This document shows, piece after piece, positions 1-8,480 of a stretch of 64,000 nt of DNA; the stretch's first letter is position 1, and every line of letters starts with the position of its first letter. The translations under genes were made by a program, and so were the position numbers. This DNA comes from Bacteroidota bacterium (GTDB lineage: Bacteria > Bacteroidota > Bacteroidia > Flavobacteriales > Weeksellaceae), in the NCBI GenBank assembly GCA_023394415.1, contig JAEXAR010000009.1, positions 100,027-164,026 on the forward strand, written 5' to 3'. The notes under the pieces were generated by a model. That model worked only from the letters and a program-made list of their open reading frames with translations, ran no database searches and was not told the origin of the DNA.

Positions 1-485
1 AAATTTGCATCCAAACCTTCTGATGCCTGAGTAAGACCGTTATTACGATGTATAGATTTCATCCTCAAAATTTTCTGAAAAATCATATCAGTAATCGATT
101 CAATTTCCATATCGCGCCAAGCTTCACCATAATCGTGATTTTTCTTTTCCATTAAAGATTTGGCTTCATTGGTAAAACGATCATAATATTCTAAAACCTC
201 ACTTTTAGAGCCGTCGAAATCATCTGTAAATCCCTTCTCCAGCTGGATGAGGCCAATAACAGAATAGTTTACAATGGCTGTGAAATTTTCCACTTCACTA
301 TCTCCCACTTTTGAAACACCGGTAACTTGAAAATTTCTTAAACTTTTTACTTTTATCAGAATCTGATCAACTACCGAAATGGTTCTTAGCACACGGAAAG
401 AAGCTCCATAATCCGATTGTTTTTTCTCGAACAAATCTCGGCAACTTTTTATCACTTCATCAAACTGTAATGATGTTCTTGTCAT
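1..485 (-). CDS. DUF1599 domain protein (3' end outside window)
   Basis: The reverse strand is open from an ATG at 485 to the window edge, giving about 161 residues without a stop. The protein carries two similar blocks, one with KKQSDYG near residue 20 and one with KKNHDYG about 90 residues later, each followed by a D..(I/L)..K..R pattern. This tandem arrangement is what I know from DUF1599 proteins of Bacteroidota; their biochemical function is not established, though the fold has been compared with nucleotide pyrophosphohydrolase-like proteins. It is divergent from folP, a pairing I recall from related genomes. The C-terminus is cut by the window. Confidence 0.8.
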   Translation of the reverse strand, partial: MTRTSLQFDEVIKSCRDLFEKKQSDYGASFRVLRTISVVDQILIKVKSLRNFQVTGVSKVGDSEVENFTAIVNYSVIGLIQLEKGFTDDFDGSKSEVLEYYDRFTNEAKSLMEKKNHDYGEAWRDMEIESITDMIFQKILRMKSIHRNNGLTQASEGLDAN

Positions 486-540
486 AAATTTCTATAAAGT
501 TCAAAGGTAATAATTTTAGCGGGAAGATGGAACTCGGAAG

Positions 541-566
541 TTGGAAGAATTCTTTTGCTAAATTTG
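541..566 (+). promoter_or_regulatory. folP promoter, Bacteroidota type
   Basis: TAAATTTG at 559-566 matches the Bacteroidota -7 consensus TAnnTTTG, with TTG at 541-543 as a possible -33 element (15 nt spacing, a little short). The folP ATG begins only 4 nt after the element, so transcription should start at or next to the start codon and leave no 5' leader. Confidence 0.6.
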
Positions 567-570
567 CAGA

Positions 571-1431
571 ATGCATCATCATTTTTCATTTATCAATCCT
601 CATTCATACTCCATTAACTGCAACGGAAAACTCATTGATTTATCCATACCAAAATTGATGGGAATTCTGAACATAACCCCCGATTCTTTTTCAGACGGCG
701 GAAAATTTAATGATGAAAAAAACGCTCTCATTCAAACTGAAAAAATGTTGAAAGGCGGTGCTGCAATAATTGACATCGGTGCTCAATCAACACGACCGAA
801 TGCAGAATTTTTAACCGCTGATGAAGAAATAAAACGTCTTGGGAATTTGATTTCAAAAATTAAGAATGAATTTCCCGAAGTTTTGATTTCTTTAGATTCA
901 TTTTGGTCGGAAACTATCAAGTTTGGATATAATGAAGGCATTGATATAGTGAATGACATTTCCGCCGGACAATATGATGATAAAATGTTTGAAACCGTTG
1001 CTAAAACCGGACTTCCATACATCTTAATGCACATCAATCCTGATTACAAAACGATGCACGAGAAAATTCATTACGATGACATTACGGTTTCTGTGAATCA
1101 GTTTTTATTAAAAAAATCTCAAGAATTATTGAATTTAGGTGTAAAAGACATCATTCTCGATCCCGGTTTTGGATTTGGAAAAACCATCGAAGACCAACAC
1201 CAGCTTTTAGACGAAAATGAATTTATTGGTTTAGGAAAATTTCCAGTTTTAATAGGAATTTCCAGAAAGTCTTTCATTTACAAACCTTTGGGAAAATCGC
1301 CTTTAGAAATCAATGAAGAAACCCAAAAACTTCACAAAAAAGTTTTGGAAAAAGGTGCTAAAATTTTGCGGGTTCACGATGTGGCAGAAACGAAGAAGAC
1401 TTTGGATGAGTTTCTGAATTCTAAAAAGTAA
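571..1431 (+). CDS. folP: Dihydropteroate synthase
   Basis: Condenses p-aminobenzoate with dihydropterin pyrophosphate to make dihydropteroate in cytoplasmic folate synthesis; the target of sulfonamides. The 286-residue protein shows the family's two signatures: MGILNITPDSFSDGG (residues 30-44) and IDIGAQSTRP (67-76), followed by NDISAG, DPGFGFGK and GISRKSF, and the closing RVHDV. Length fits a monofunctional TIM-barrel enzyme. No alternative ATG occurs before residue 30, which lies inside the first strand, so the ATG at 571 is the start. A His run (HHH) follows the initiator Met. A consensus -7 promoter element sits 4 nt upstream of the start. Confidence 0.95.
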   Translation: MHHHFSFINPHSYSINCNGKLIDLSIPKLMGILNITPDSFSDGGKFNDEKNALIQTEKMLKGGAAIIDIGAQSTRPNAEFLTADEEIKRLGNLISKIKNEFPEVLISLDSFWSETIKFGYNEGIDIVNDISAGQYDDKMFETVAKTGLPYILMHINPDYKTMHEKIHYDDITVSVNQFLLKKSQELLNLGVKDIILDPGFGFGKTIEDQHQLLDENEFIGLGKFPVLIGISRKSFIYKPLGKSPLEINEETQKLHKKVLEKGAKILRVHDVAETKKTLDEFLNSKK

Positions 1432-1459
1432 TTCAAGGTAATCAATTATTAAAAAAAAT

Positions 1460-1605
1460 TTTACGCAAAGGCGCAATAAACTAATTTATAACTGAGTATT
1501 ATTAAGGCGCAAAGTTTTTTAACTTCGTTTAAATTGAAAATCTTTAATTTTCTTGCGCCTTAATTATTATAACTATGGTTTTTTCAACCTTGCGTCTTTG
1601 CGTTT
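1460..1605. repeat. Intergenic GCAAAG-type inverted repeats
   Basis: Between folP and the next gene two nested inverted pairs are visible. The outer pair is ACGCAAAGGCGCAA (1463-1476) with TTGCGTCTTTGCGT (1590-1603). The inner pair is ATTAAGGCGCAA (1501-1512) with its exact reverse complement (1552-1563). Related GCGCAAAG sequences recur at about 2652, 21420-21510 and 22551-22590. They look like members of a dispersed palindromic repeat family and may also end transcripts from both sides. Confidence 0.6.
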
Positions 1606-1657
1606 AATCCTGATTTTTCTATAAATTAATAATCTTTTTTGAATAAAACGTTTGATT

Positions 1658-2260
1658 CTATTTAATTCCAAACTGTTGTACCATCCAATGTTTTGAATGG
1701 TTTTTAATCAATTCCTCCTTCAATTTTTCATCTTTTGTATCTAAATGTTTATAGACCTTTAAAGGAATAGAGTTGGGAAATTCAACAAGACTTTTTGAAA
1801 TTAATTCTGCTGATTCTTTGGTTTGTCCATTAGAGTTTAAGGCTTCTGCTTTATAAATTTTTACAATTACTGGGACATTACCGTAAACTTTCATTATTTC
1901 GTTTTCCAAATCGGTCATAAAATTGATTTGAAAATTGGAATCTGCTTTCTTTCCAATGCCTTCAGTTTGACTAATATGCTGTTGATAAGCCAAAAACATC
2001 ATTAAAATATGTAGATTTTTACCGTTTTTGTCAGAATAAATTTTCTGAATTTTCTCTGGCATATCTGAATTGAACTCTCCTTTATCAGATTGTAAAACCT
2101 GTTCATAAAAATCATTTAGAAGATTCAAAACTGTTTTATCGTTCTTATCAATTTTAGAGTCTTTCTTTATCTTTTTTATAAATTGATTGTATTCATTCGT
2201 CCTTTGTGAAAAAAAATTAATTGAGAATAAAAGACAAAAAATTATGATGATATTTTTCAT
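1658..2260 (-). CDS. Secreted hypothetical protein
   Basis: I do not recognise a family. The 200-residue product begins with a Lys, a long hydrophobic stretch (IIIIFCLLFSINFF) and a likely cleavage region after FFSQ, so it should be exported to the periplasm. The remainder is Lys-, Asn- and Glu-rich and mostly helical in character; the C-terminal part (around residues 130-180, with KAEALNSNGQTKESAELI) resembles a tetratricopeptide-like helical pair, but only weakly. It stands alone on the reverse strand. No catalytic motif is evident. Confidence 0.6.
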   Translation of the reverse strand: MKNIIIIFCLLFSINFFSQRTNEYNQFIKKIKKDSKIDKNDKTVLNLLNDFYEQVLQSDKGEFNSDMPEKIQKIYSDKNGKNLHILMMFLAYQQHISQTEGIGKKADSNFQINFMTDLENEIMKVYGNVPVIVKIYKAEALNSNGQTKESAELISKSLVEFPNSIPLKVYKHLDTKDEKLKEELIKNHSKHWMVQQFGIK

Positions 2261-2313
2261 TTATAAAATTAATGATTTCTAATTTAAAAACTTGCAAAAC
2301 ATTCATATTCATA

Positions 2314-2550
2314 TTAATTATGAGAAGCCAATTTTTCAGTGTACTCTTTCGCAAATTTGGTTTGGTCTTCTTTCAGTTCCTCCAAAGTTTTCGGTAAAAT
2401 ATAGTTGAACAAAACTTGTTCTTCGTCATTCAAAAAAACAATTTCTTTTTCCTCGCCGTCAATCATTTGGGAGAAAATTTCCCACATTGAAGTATCTCTT
2501 GCCTTTAGAAAATCAAAAAAATCTTTGGATTTAATTTGTATGGTCTTCAT
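2314..2550 (-). CDS. Small hypothetical protein
   Basis: A 78-residue acidic, soluble product (ending KLASHN) that I do not recognise. It contains no signal peptide and no membrane helix. The reading frame has an ATG start, normal codon use, and lies in the same direction as, and 53 nt upstream of, the secreted hypothetical at 1658-2260, so the two may be cotranscribed. Its size and charge would suit an antitoxin-like or regulatory protein, but nothing in the sequence shows that. Confidence 0.5.
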   Translation of the reverse strand: MKTIQIKSKDFFDFLKARDTSMWEIFSQMIDGEEKEIVFLNDEEQVLFNYILPKTLEELKEDQTKFAKEYTEKLASHN

Positions 2551-2559
2551 CTTTCAAAA

Positions 2560-2858
2560 TTAATGATTTTATTGCCACAAATGCAGGAATTTTTACTTGA
2601 AATAATGAATACTACTTGAAAATATATTGAGTAAGGTTTTGATTTTTTAAACGCAAAGATTTCCATAAAGATTAAAACATTTAAGAAAGTTAAGAATGTG
2701 AATAAATTTGCATTTAAGCGAACGCTTCATCAATTCCTTTTACGGAATTGCACTTTGCTTACTTTAAAAATAGAATTTAGAAAATAATCTTTTCGTTTTA
2801 ATATATATATTTTGGTTAATCATCAAAAAATTCATTCGTGCATTCGTGGCATTTTAAC
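2560..2858. repeat. Repeat-bearing intergenic region before dnaG
   Basis: About 300 nt without a gene. It holds an ACGCAAAG motif near 2652 and, at 2831-2851, the sequence ATTCGTGCATTCGTGGC, which recurs in inverted form at 23282-23320. I see no convincing open frame or RNA gene. The GTG at 2838 that opens the dnaG frame lies inside this repeat and is therefore an unlikely start. Confidence 0.5.
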
Positions 2859-2870
2859 TATTTTTACAGA

Positions 2871-4805
2871 ATGATTTCCAAAGAAACCATAGATAAAATT
2901 TTTTCCGTTATTCGTGTGGAAGAAATCATCGGCGAATATGTGCAACTGAAACGTGCCGGCTCAAATTTTAAAGGTTTGAGTCCATTTCAGGATGAAAAAA
3001 CGCCAAGTTTTGTGGTTTCGCCAAGCAAGCAAATTTGGAAGGACTTTTCAACCGGAAAAGGTGGCACTGCGATTTCTTTTTTAATGGAAATTGAAAATTT
3101 TACCTATCCCGAAGCCCTTCGACACGCTGCCAAAAAATACGGCATTGAAATCGAGGAAACACAGGTTGAGCAGACTGATGAGCAAAAAGCTGCACAAACC
3201 GAACGCGATTTGTTGTATAAAATTCACGAGGTTGCGAATGCCTATTTTCAGGAGCAACTGCACGAAACAGAGGAAGGTAAAATGATTGCCCTCTCCTATT
3301 TTAAAGAGCGTGAACTTCGCGATGATATTATTAAAAAATTTCAACTCGGTTATTCACCGGAACAGAAAAATGCGTTTACGGAATATGCCTTAGAGAAAGG
3401 CTACAGCAAAGAAATTCTTGAAAAATCCGGACTTTCGATTTTTCCGGAAAATTCTCCGAATGGCATCGACCGTTTTCGTGAACGCGTGATTTTTCCGATT
3501 CACAGTTTTTCGGGAAGAGTTCTTGGTTTTGGTGCGAGAATTCTGAAAAGCAATGTTAAAACCGCAAAATACCTCAATTCTCCCGAAACCGAAATTTATC
3601 ATAAATCCAATGTTCTCTATGGTTTAAACCAAAGTAAACAGGCGATTTCCAGAAATAACCTCTGTCTTTTGGTAGAAGGATATATGGACGTGATTGCCCT
3701 TCATCAAAGCGGAATTGAAAATGTGGTTGCAAGTTCTGGAACATCACTAACGACCGAACAAATAAAACTTATCAAACGACTTACAGAAAATGTAACCATT
3801 CTTTTCGATGGTGATGCTGCAGGAATAAAAGCCAGTTTCCGAAGCATTGATATGCTGCTGTCCGAAGGAATGAACATTCGCGTTTTGCTGTTTCCGGATG
3901 GTGATGACCCCGATTCTTTCTCACGAAAACATCCACAGGAATTTGTTGAAAATTACATCAAAAACGAAGCGAAAGATTTCATTGATTTTAAAGCCGAAAT
4001 TCTGTTTAAAGATGCTGAAAACGACCCGATGAAAAAAGCAGAAGCGATTCGTGATATTGTAAAATCGGTAGCGTTTGTTACCAATGCTTTAAAACAGGAA
4101 ATTTATTTAAAAGAAGTTTCGAACAAATTTGGTTTGAGTGAACAGAGTTTGTTTAATGAATTGGGTGCTCAGAAACAAATTACTCAGCAAAATCAAAGAC
4201 AGGAACCTGCAAAAGAACAGGCAAAACTTAAATTGGAAGTTGTAAAAGATTTTCTACCAACTAATACTGCCCTATTATCACTAGAGGAAAAACTCATTGA
4301 ACTTGCAATGAAATATGGTAATTATGTGGTCAAAAGAAAAAATGAATCTGAAATTTATGAAATTTCAGTTATTGAAGAAATCATTAATCATTTGGAAGAA
4401 GATGATATAAAATTAACATCTGAAACCAATGAAAATATAATTATAGATATTAAAAACGGATTACATCAAAATGAACTTAGAGTTTACAAGTATTTTCTTA
4501 GTTTAGCAGATGAGGAAATAATAAATTTTGTTGCTTCAAAATCAATGGATTTGCCAGAAACAAGTGATTGGACAAAACATAATATCTACTTTAAAAATTA
4601 TGGTGAAGATTTTCAAACAGAATTAAATGATACAATTTTAAGACATAAACATAACTACATTGAAAAATTAGTTAGAGACAGTTATAAAATTCTAGATGAA
4701 ACGCGTGACACTGATGAAGAAAAATACAATGAAGTTCTGTTGAAAAATAGAAATTTATCACATCATAACGCTAATATAAAAAAGTTTTTAAATAGAGTTG
4801 TTTGA
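2871..4805 (+). CDS. dnaG: DNA primase, zinc ligands lost
   Basis: Makes RNA primers for the replisome together with DnaB helicase. About 644 residues from the ATG at 2871; an upstream in-frame GTG (2838) lies in a repeat and is rejected. The N-terminal zinc-ribbon fold is recognisable from GLSPFQDEKTPSF and WKDFSTGKGG, yet the usual CPFH and CxxC ligands are replaced by S37, Q40, D58 and T61, so no zinc can be bound in the normal way. The TOPRIM core is intact: VEGYMD and FDGDAAG. The last 200 residues, the helicase-binding region, are poorly conserved and more AT-rich. A near-consensus -7 element (TATTTTTA) ends 4 nt before the start. Confidence 0.93.
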   Translation: MISKETIDKIFSVIRVEEIIGEYVQLKRAGSNFKGLSPFQDEKTPSFVVSPSKQIWKDFSTGKGGTAISFLMEIENFTYPEALRHAAKKYGIEIEETQVEQTDEQKAAQTERDLLYKIHEVANAYFQEQLHETEEGKMIALSYFKERELRDDIIKKFQLGYSPEQKNAFTEYALEKGYSKEILEKSGLSIFPENSPNGIDRFRERVIFPIHSFSGRVLGFGARILKSNVKTAKYLNSPETEIYHKSNVLYGLNQSKQAISRNNLCLLVEGYMDVIALHQSGIENVVASSGTSLTTEQIKLIKRLTENVTILFDGDAAGIKASFRSIDMLLSEGMNIRVLLFPDGDDPDSFSRKHPQEFVENYIKNEAKDFIDFKAEILFKDAENDPMKKAEAIRDIVKSVAFVTNALKQEIYLKEVSNKFGLSEQSLFNELGAQKQITQQNQRQEPAKEQAKLKLEVVKDFLPTNTALLSLEEKLIELAMKYGNYVVKRKNESEIYEISVIEEIINHLEEDDIKLTSETNENIIIDIKNGLHQNELRVYKYFLSLADEEIINFVASKSMDLPETSDWTKHNIYFKNYGEDFQTELNDTILRHKHNYIEKLVRDSYKILDETRDTDEEKYNEVLLKNRNLSHHNANIKKFLNRVV

Positions 4806-4875
4806 CAATAAGTCACTAATTTTATTTTGGGAACGCATTTTGCGAACTAATGATTATTAAGAAAGAATATTATTT

Positions 4876-5553
4876 ATGGATATTAAAAAAGATTTCAGAG
4901 ATTTCTCTGTAAAACATTTAGGAAACAGTGGCTTGGCGACAGACCAATATATGGGAACTTTCAACCCAACCAATTTAACGCCGTACATTATGGAAGAAAG
5001 ACGCTTGAACGTTGCACAAATGGACGTTTTTTCGCGTTTGATGATGGACAGAATTATATTTCTTGGAACCGGGATTGATGATCAGGTTGCGAATATTGTG
5101 ACGGCTCAACTTCTATTTTTGGAAAGTGCAGACCCAAGCAAAGACATTCAAATTTACATCAATTCTCCCGGAGGAAGCGTTTACGCAGGTTTGGGAATTT
5201 ATGATACGATGCAGATTATAAAACCTGATGTTTCTACGATTTGTACAGGTATGGCTGCAAGTATGGGCGCTGTTCTTTTGGTTGCCGGCGAAAAAGGAAA
5301 ACGTTCAGCGCTGAAACACTCACGCGTGATGATTCACCAACCAAGTGGTGGTGCGCAAGGTGTTGCCAGTGATATGGAAATTAATTTGAGAGAAATGCTG
5401 AAACTGAAAAAAGAACTTTATGACATCATCTCTTTACACTCCGGACAAACTTATGAATGGGTTGAAAAAGCATCCGACAGAGATTATTGGATGACTTCTT
5501 CTGAAGCGAAGGAATTCGGAATGGTGGACGAAGTTTTGGAAAGAAAATCTTAA
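4876..5553 (+). CDS. clpP: ATP-dependent Clp protease proteolytic subunit
   Basis: Serine peptidase that forms tetradecameric barrels and degrades proteins unfolded by ClpX-type ATPases. The 225-residue sequence has the complete triad: Ser129 in GMAASMG, His154 in VMIHQP and Asp203 in DRDYWM. INSPGGSVYAGLGIYD shows the oxyanion and handle region. The N-terminus is about 30 residues longer than the E. coli mature form, so a propeptide is likely. It lies 70 nt after dnaG but transcription probably starts separately. The terminator at 5587-5622 separates it from the opposing esterase gene. Confidence 0.96.
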   Translation: MDIKKDFRDFSVKHLGNSGLATDQYMGTFNPTNLTPYIMEERRLNVAQMDVFSRLMMDRIIFLGTGIDDQVANIVTAQLLFLESADPSKDIQIYINSPGGSVYAGLGIYDTMQIIKPDVSTICTGMAASMGAVLLVAGEKGKRSALKHSRVMIHQPSGGAQGVASDMEINLREMLKLKKELYDIISLHSGQTYEWVEKASDRDYWMTSSEAKEFGMVDEVLERKS

Positions 5554-5554
5554 A

Positions 5555-5586
5555 ATTTCCCGCTGATTTCGCAGATAACGCAGATT
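5555..5586. repeat. TTTCGCAGAT-type dispersed repeat
   Basis: The stretch CTGATTTCGCAGATAACGC followed by AGATT, directly after clpP, is a sequence type I recognise as scattered through intergenic regions of flavobacterial genomes. A related but diverged piece (AATCTGTGAAAATC, AATCTGTGGG) lies at about 21522-21560. Confidence 0.45.
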
Positions 5587-5622
5587 AATAAATCCGTTTC
5601 AAAATTTTGAAACGGATTTATT
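5587..5622. terminator. Bidirectional terminator, clpP / esterase
   Basis: A perfect 18-bp inverted repeat (AATAAATCCGTTTCAAAA and its reverse complement) with no loop bases, A/T-rich at both ends, lies between two converging genes, so it can end transcription from either side. Confidence 0.8.
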
Positions 5623-5640
5623 ATTTTAATTGAAGAAAAA

Positions 5641-6507
5641 CTATTCTTTAATAAAATCTAAAATATTGGGGAAGATCACTTTTTCTCTTTTATTTTTACT
5701 GAAAAATCTCGGCGTGTGTCCTGTATTTTTCATATAAATTAATTTGTGCGGAATGTTTCTTTTTTCCAGTTCGGATGCCAATCTTAAGCCTTGTTTTCTA
5801 TTTACCAGATGATCTAAGTCACCCTGAAAGATTAAAGTCGGAACATTAGAAATATTAGCGATTGGGCTTGCTTTTTTAAAATCTTCGGAAAGATTTCTTC
5901 GGTCAAATTTTGCACCCACCACATCTTCAATCGTAAGGGAGGAATATTTGGAATAGAATGAATTAAGATAATCTTCCGAATAAAAATCCGTTGGTCCACT
6001 TAAAGAAACCAATTTCTTCACTTCATCCGGATGTTTATAACCGTAGAGTAATGCCAAATGTCCACCGGCACTTTCACCCAACAAAACCAAATTTTGAGGA
6101 TTGATTTGCCACTCTTTTGAATATTTTTTGGTTTGTGAAATAGCTTTAGCAATATCTTCCAGCTGTTCCCTATAGGTTGTTCCTTTTCTGCTTCTTACCA
6201 AACGATAATTGATATTTACGGTTGGAATATTTTCTTTAAAAAGCCTTTTTTGAATCATTTTCATGTGTTCTTTTCTGCCGACTTTCCAAGCTCCACCATG
6301 AACAATCATTACTACAGGAGACGATTCAGAATAATTTTCAGGTAGAAAAACATCCATTACATTCCGTTTATCTTCACCATATTTCAAGTTATACAATTTT
6401 TTGGAACCTTTTTCCGAAACCACACGATGAGCTGTGGAACAGGATGTAAGTACCATTCCCAAAAGTCCCATCACCCAAAAATGATATTTTAAAATCAGTT
6501 TTTTCAT
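5641..6507 (-). CDS. Alpha/beta-hydrolase lipoprotein (esterase-like)
   Basis: A 288-residue alpha/beta hydrolase of the carboxylesterase/BD-FAE type. The N-terminus has a hydrophobic segment ending in LTSC, a lipobox, so the protein should be lipid-anchored. HGGAW is the oxyanion-hole motif, GESAGGH carries the nucleophilic serine, GDLDHLV the likely acid and NTGHTPR the histidine. It probably hydrolyses small acyl or aryl esters in the periplasm; the natural substrate cannot be read from the sequence. The gene is monocistronic and converges on clpP. Confidence 0.85.
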   Translation of the reverse strand: MKKLILKYHFWVMGLLGMVLTSCSTAHRVVSEKGSKKLYNLKYGEDKRNVMDVFLPENYSESSPVVMIVHGGAWKVGRKEHMKMIQKRLFKENIPTVNINYRLVRSRKGTTYREQLEDIAKAISQTKKYSKEWQINPQNLVLLGESAGGHLALLYGYKHPDEVKKLVSLSGPTDFYSEDYLNSFYSKYSSLTIEDVVGAKFDRRNLSEDFKKASPIANISNVPTLIFQGDLDHLVNRKQGLRLASELEKRNIPHKLIYMKNTGHTPRFFSKNKREKVIFPNILDFIKE

Positions 6508-6614
6508 ATTAATAAATCTCTTAAAATTCTGTGCCAGTTGATCAATTCTAACTTTGTTTTTCTATGATAAGCATCATTAAAAATTTGTTAAAAATTTTGA
6601 ACTTTTGCAACATT

Positions 6615-6642
6615 AATAAAAAAGAGACTTAAAAAGTCTCTT
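6615..6642 (-). terminator. grpE-dnaJ terminator
   Basis: Arms AAGAGACTT (6622-6630) and AAGTCTCTT (6634-6642) with a 3-nt loop; read on the reverse strand the stem is followed by a run of T. It lies just past the dnaJ stop codon. Confidence 0.8.
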
Positions 6643-6651
6643 AAAAATTCT

Positions 6652-7776
6652 TCAACTGAATAAATCTTTCACTTTATCAAAAAAGGATTTCTCTTTTCCT
6701 GAAGGTTCCGCATTCATCTCGCCACTTTGCATCTGCTTTTCGAAGAAATCTTTTTGTTCAGGCGTAAGTTTCTGTGGCGTCCATACATTGATGTGTACAA
6801 ACATATCTCCTTTTCCGTAACTGTCGATGCTTGGTAAACCTTTTCCGGCCAGTCTTAATATTTTGCCCGACTGTGTTCCTGGATCTACTTTTATTTTTAC
6901 TTTTCCGCCAACGGTAGAGATTTCTCTGGATGTTCCTAAAGCAGCTTCTGCAAAAGAAACAAAAAGTTCTTGATGCAGATTGTCGCCTTCACGTTTGATG
7001 TTGACATCTTCTTCCTCTTCTACTACAACCAATAAGTCTCCAGGGTTTCCACCGAAAGGTGCATCGTTACCTTTTCCACGAACGTTTAGTTGGATGCCTT
7101 CTCTTGCACCTGCCGGAATGTTAATAGTTACTTCTTCATCTTCTTTTATCAAACCGTGTTCGTTGGCACCGCTTGGAATTTTATCTGCAACTTTACCAAT
7201 ACCCTGACACGTTCCGCAAGTGGTTTGCGTTTGCATTTGCCCAAACATGGTGTTCATTACTTTTATCTGCGCACCACTTCCATTACAGGTTGGACAGGTT
7301 TTAGAAGTAGCTCCGGCTGCTACTTTCATTTTTTTGACCTTGATGGTTTTCTGTGTGCCATTCACCATTTCTTCAAGATTCAATTTGATTCTAACTCTTA
7401 AATTAGAACCGCGAAGCTGCTGTCTTCCGCCACCACCACCAAATCCACCAAAACTTCCACCGAAATGTCCACCGAAAATATCTCCAAATTGTGAGAAGAT
7501 ATCTTCCATATTCATACCTCCACCAAATCCACCACCGAATCCTCCGGCTCCACCCATTCCTGCGTGTCCAAATTGGTCGTAACGAGCCTTTTTATTGGCA
7601 TCGCTCAACACTTCATAGGCTTCGGCTGCTTCTTTAAACTTTTCTTCGGCTACTTTGTCTCCCGGATTTTTATCAGGGTGATATTTCAGAGCTTGCTTAC
7701 GATAAGCCTTTTTTATCTCGTCTGCGGAAGCGCTTTTGGACACGCCAAGTACTTCGTAATAGTCTCTTTTCGACAT
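6652..7776 (-). CDS. dnaJ: Chaperone DnaJ with half of the zinc centre
   Basis: Co-chaperone that delivers substrates to DnaK and stimulates its ATPase. The 374 residues contain the J-domain with HPD at 33-35, a long Gly/Phe-rich linker (70-118) and two C-terminal substrate-binding domains. The central cysteine-rich domain normally has four CxxCxGxG repeats; here only two remain, CPTCNGSG (C161, C164) and CGTCQGIG (C187, C190). The places of repeats 1 and 4 are taken by cysteine-free AAGATSK and PSGANEHG. The protein thus keeps only the centre formed by repeats 2 and 3. It follows grpE by 94 nt and shares its promoter. Confidence 0.95.
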   Translation of the reverse strand: MSKRDYYEVLGVSKSASADEIKKAYRKQALKYHPDKNPGDKVAEEKFKEAAEAYEVLSDANKKARYDQFGHAGMGGAGGFGGGFGGGMNMEDIFSQFGDIFGGHFGGSFGGFGGGGGRQQLRGSNLRVRIKLNLEEMVNGTQKTIKVKKMKVAAGATSKTCPTCNGSGAQIKVMNTMFGQMQTQTTCGTCQGIGKVADKIPSGANEHGLIKEDEEVTINIPAGAREGIQLNVRGKGNDAPFGGNPGDLLVVVEEEEDVNIKREGDNLHQELFVSFAEAALGTSREISTVGGKVKIKVDPGTQSGKILRLAGKGLPSIDSYGKGDMFVHINVWTPQKLTPEQKDFFEKQMQSGEMNAEPSGKEKSFFDKVKDLFS

Positions 7777-7870
7777 ATATTATTGTGAATTTATTTGAAT
7801 GAATTTGCCGGCTCTAGATTGTGAATTTAAAATTAACATACATTCACAGCGAAGCAAATTGACTATTGAT

Positions 7871-8410
7871 TTAGTTTCCTGTAACCACTTTTGCGAAACG
7901 GATTACTTTGTCATAAAGCGTATATCCTGTTTCAATAACATCTACGATTTTTCCCTTAAGTTCAGGCGTTGGAGAAGGAATCTGTGTAATGGCTTCGTGA
8001 AGATTAACATCAAAATCATCTCCCGCTTTCACTTCCATTACTTTAAGACCTTTTTCGCTCAATTTGGATTTGAATTTCTGGTAAATAAGCTCAACACCTT
8101 GCAAATCGGCTTCATTTCCGTTTTCGGAGATGTTTTTAATAGCTCTTTCAAAATCATCTAAAACAGCAAGCATCGAAATCATCATATCCTGATTAGCGAA
8201 CTGGAAGAACTCCATTTTCTCTTTGGCAGTTCTTTTTTTATAGTTTTCAAACTCAGCATAGAGACGTATGTAACGGTCTTTTTCTTCTGCCAAAAGTTCT
8301 TCTGCAGAAGGTTGTTCTGTCACATTTTCAGTAGTTTCACCTTCAAAATTCTGATTGAATTCTTCTGAATTATTTACGTTTTCTTCGTGTTTATCGTGAT
8401 TTTCTGACAT
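7871..8410 (-). CDS. grpE: Nucleotide exchange factor GrpE
   Basis: Releases ADP from DnaK in the heat-shock chaperone cycle. The 179-residue product has an acidic disordered N-terminus (about 35 residues), a long coiled-coil containing RYIRLYAEFENYKKR, and the beta-wing domain with FDVNLHEAI and the closing VIRFAKVVTG, all typical of GrpE. It is the first gene of a grpE-dnaJ operon on the reverse strand; dnaK is not in the window. A consensus promoter is present upstream. Confidence 0.95.
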   Translation of the reverse strand: MSENHDKHEENVNNSEEFNQNFEGETTENVTEQPSAEELLAEEKDRYIRLYAEFENYKKRTAKEKMEFFQFANQDMMISMLAVLDDFERAIKNISENGNEADLQGVELIYQKFKSKLSEKGLKVMEVKAGDDFDVNLHEAITQIPSPTPELKGKIVDVIETGYTLYDKVIRFAKVVTGN

Positions 8411-8438
8411 AATTTTAATTTTGATATAGATAAGTTTT

Positions 8439-8470
8439 CAAAATTATTGCCAAAGAACATTTGCGGACAA
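8439..8470 (-). promoter_or_regulatory. grpE-dnaJ promoter
   Basis: On the reverse strand TAATTTTG (complement of 8439-8446) matches TAnnTTTG, with TTG (8468-8470) 21 nt upstream as -33. The predicted leader to the grpE start is roughly 25 nt. Confidence 0.6.
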
Positions 8471-8480
8471 TAAGTCAGTG

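Noticed and set aside
2838..2870. GTG start 11 codons upstream of dnaG's ATG
   Set aside because: It lies inside a dispersed repeat and the added residues do not resemble DnaG; the promoter-like TATTTTTA sits between it and the ATG.
7090..7788. Several long plus-strand frames opposite dnaJ, including a Pro-rich one
   Set aside because: They mirror the Gly/Phe-rich region and J-domain of dnaJ; composition is dictated by the real gene.
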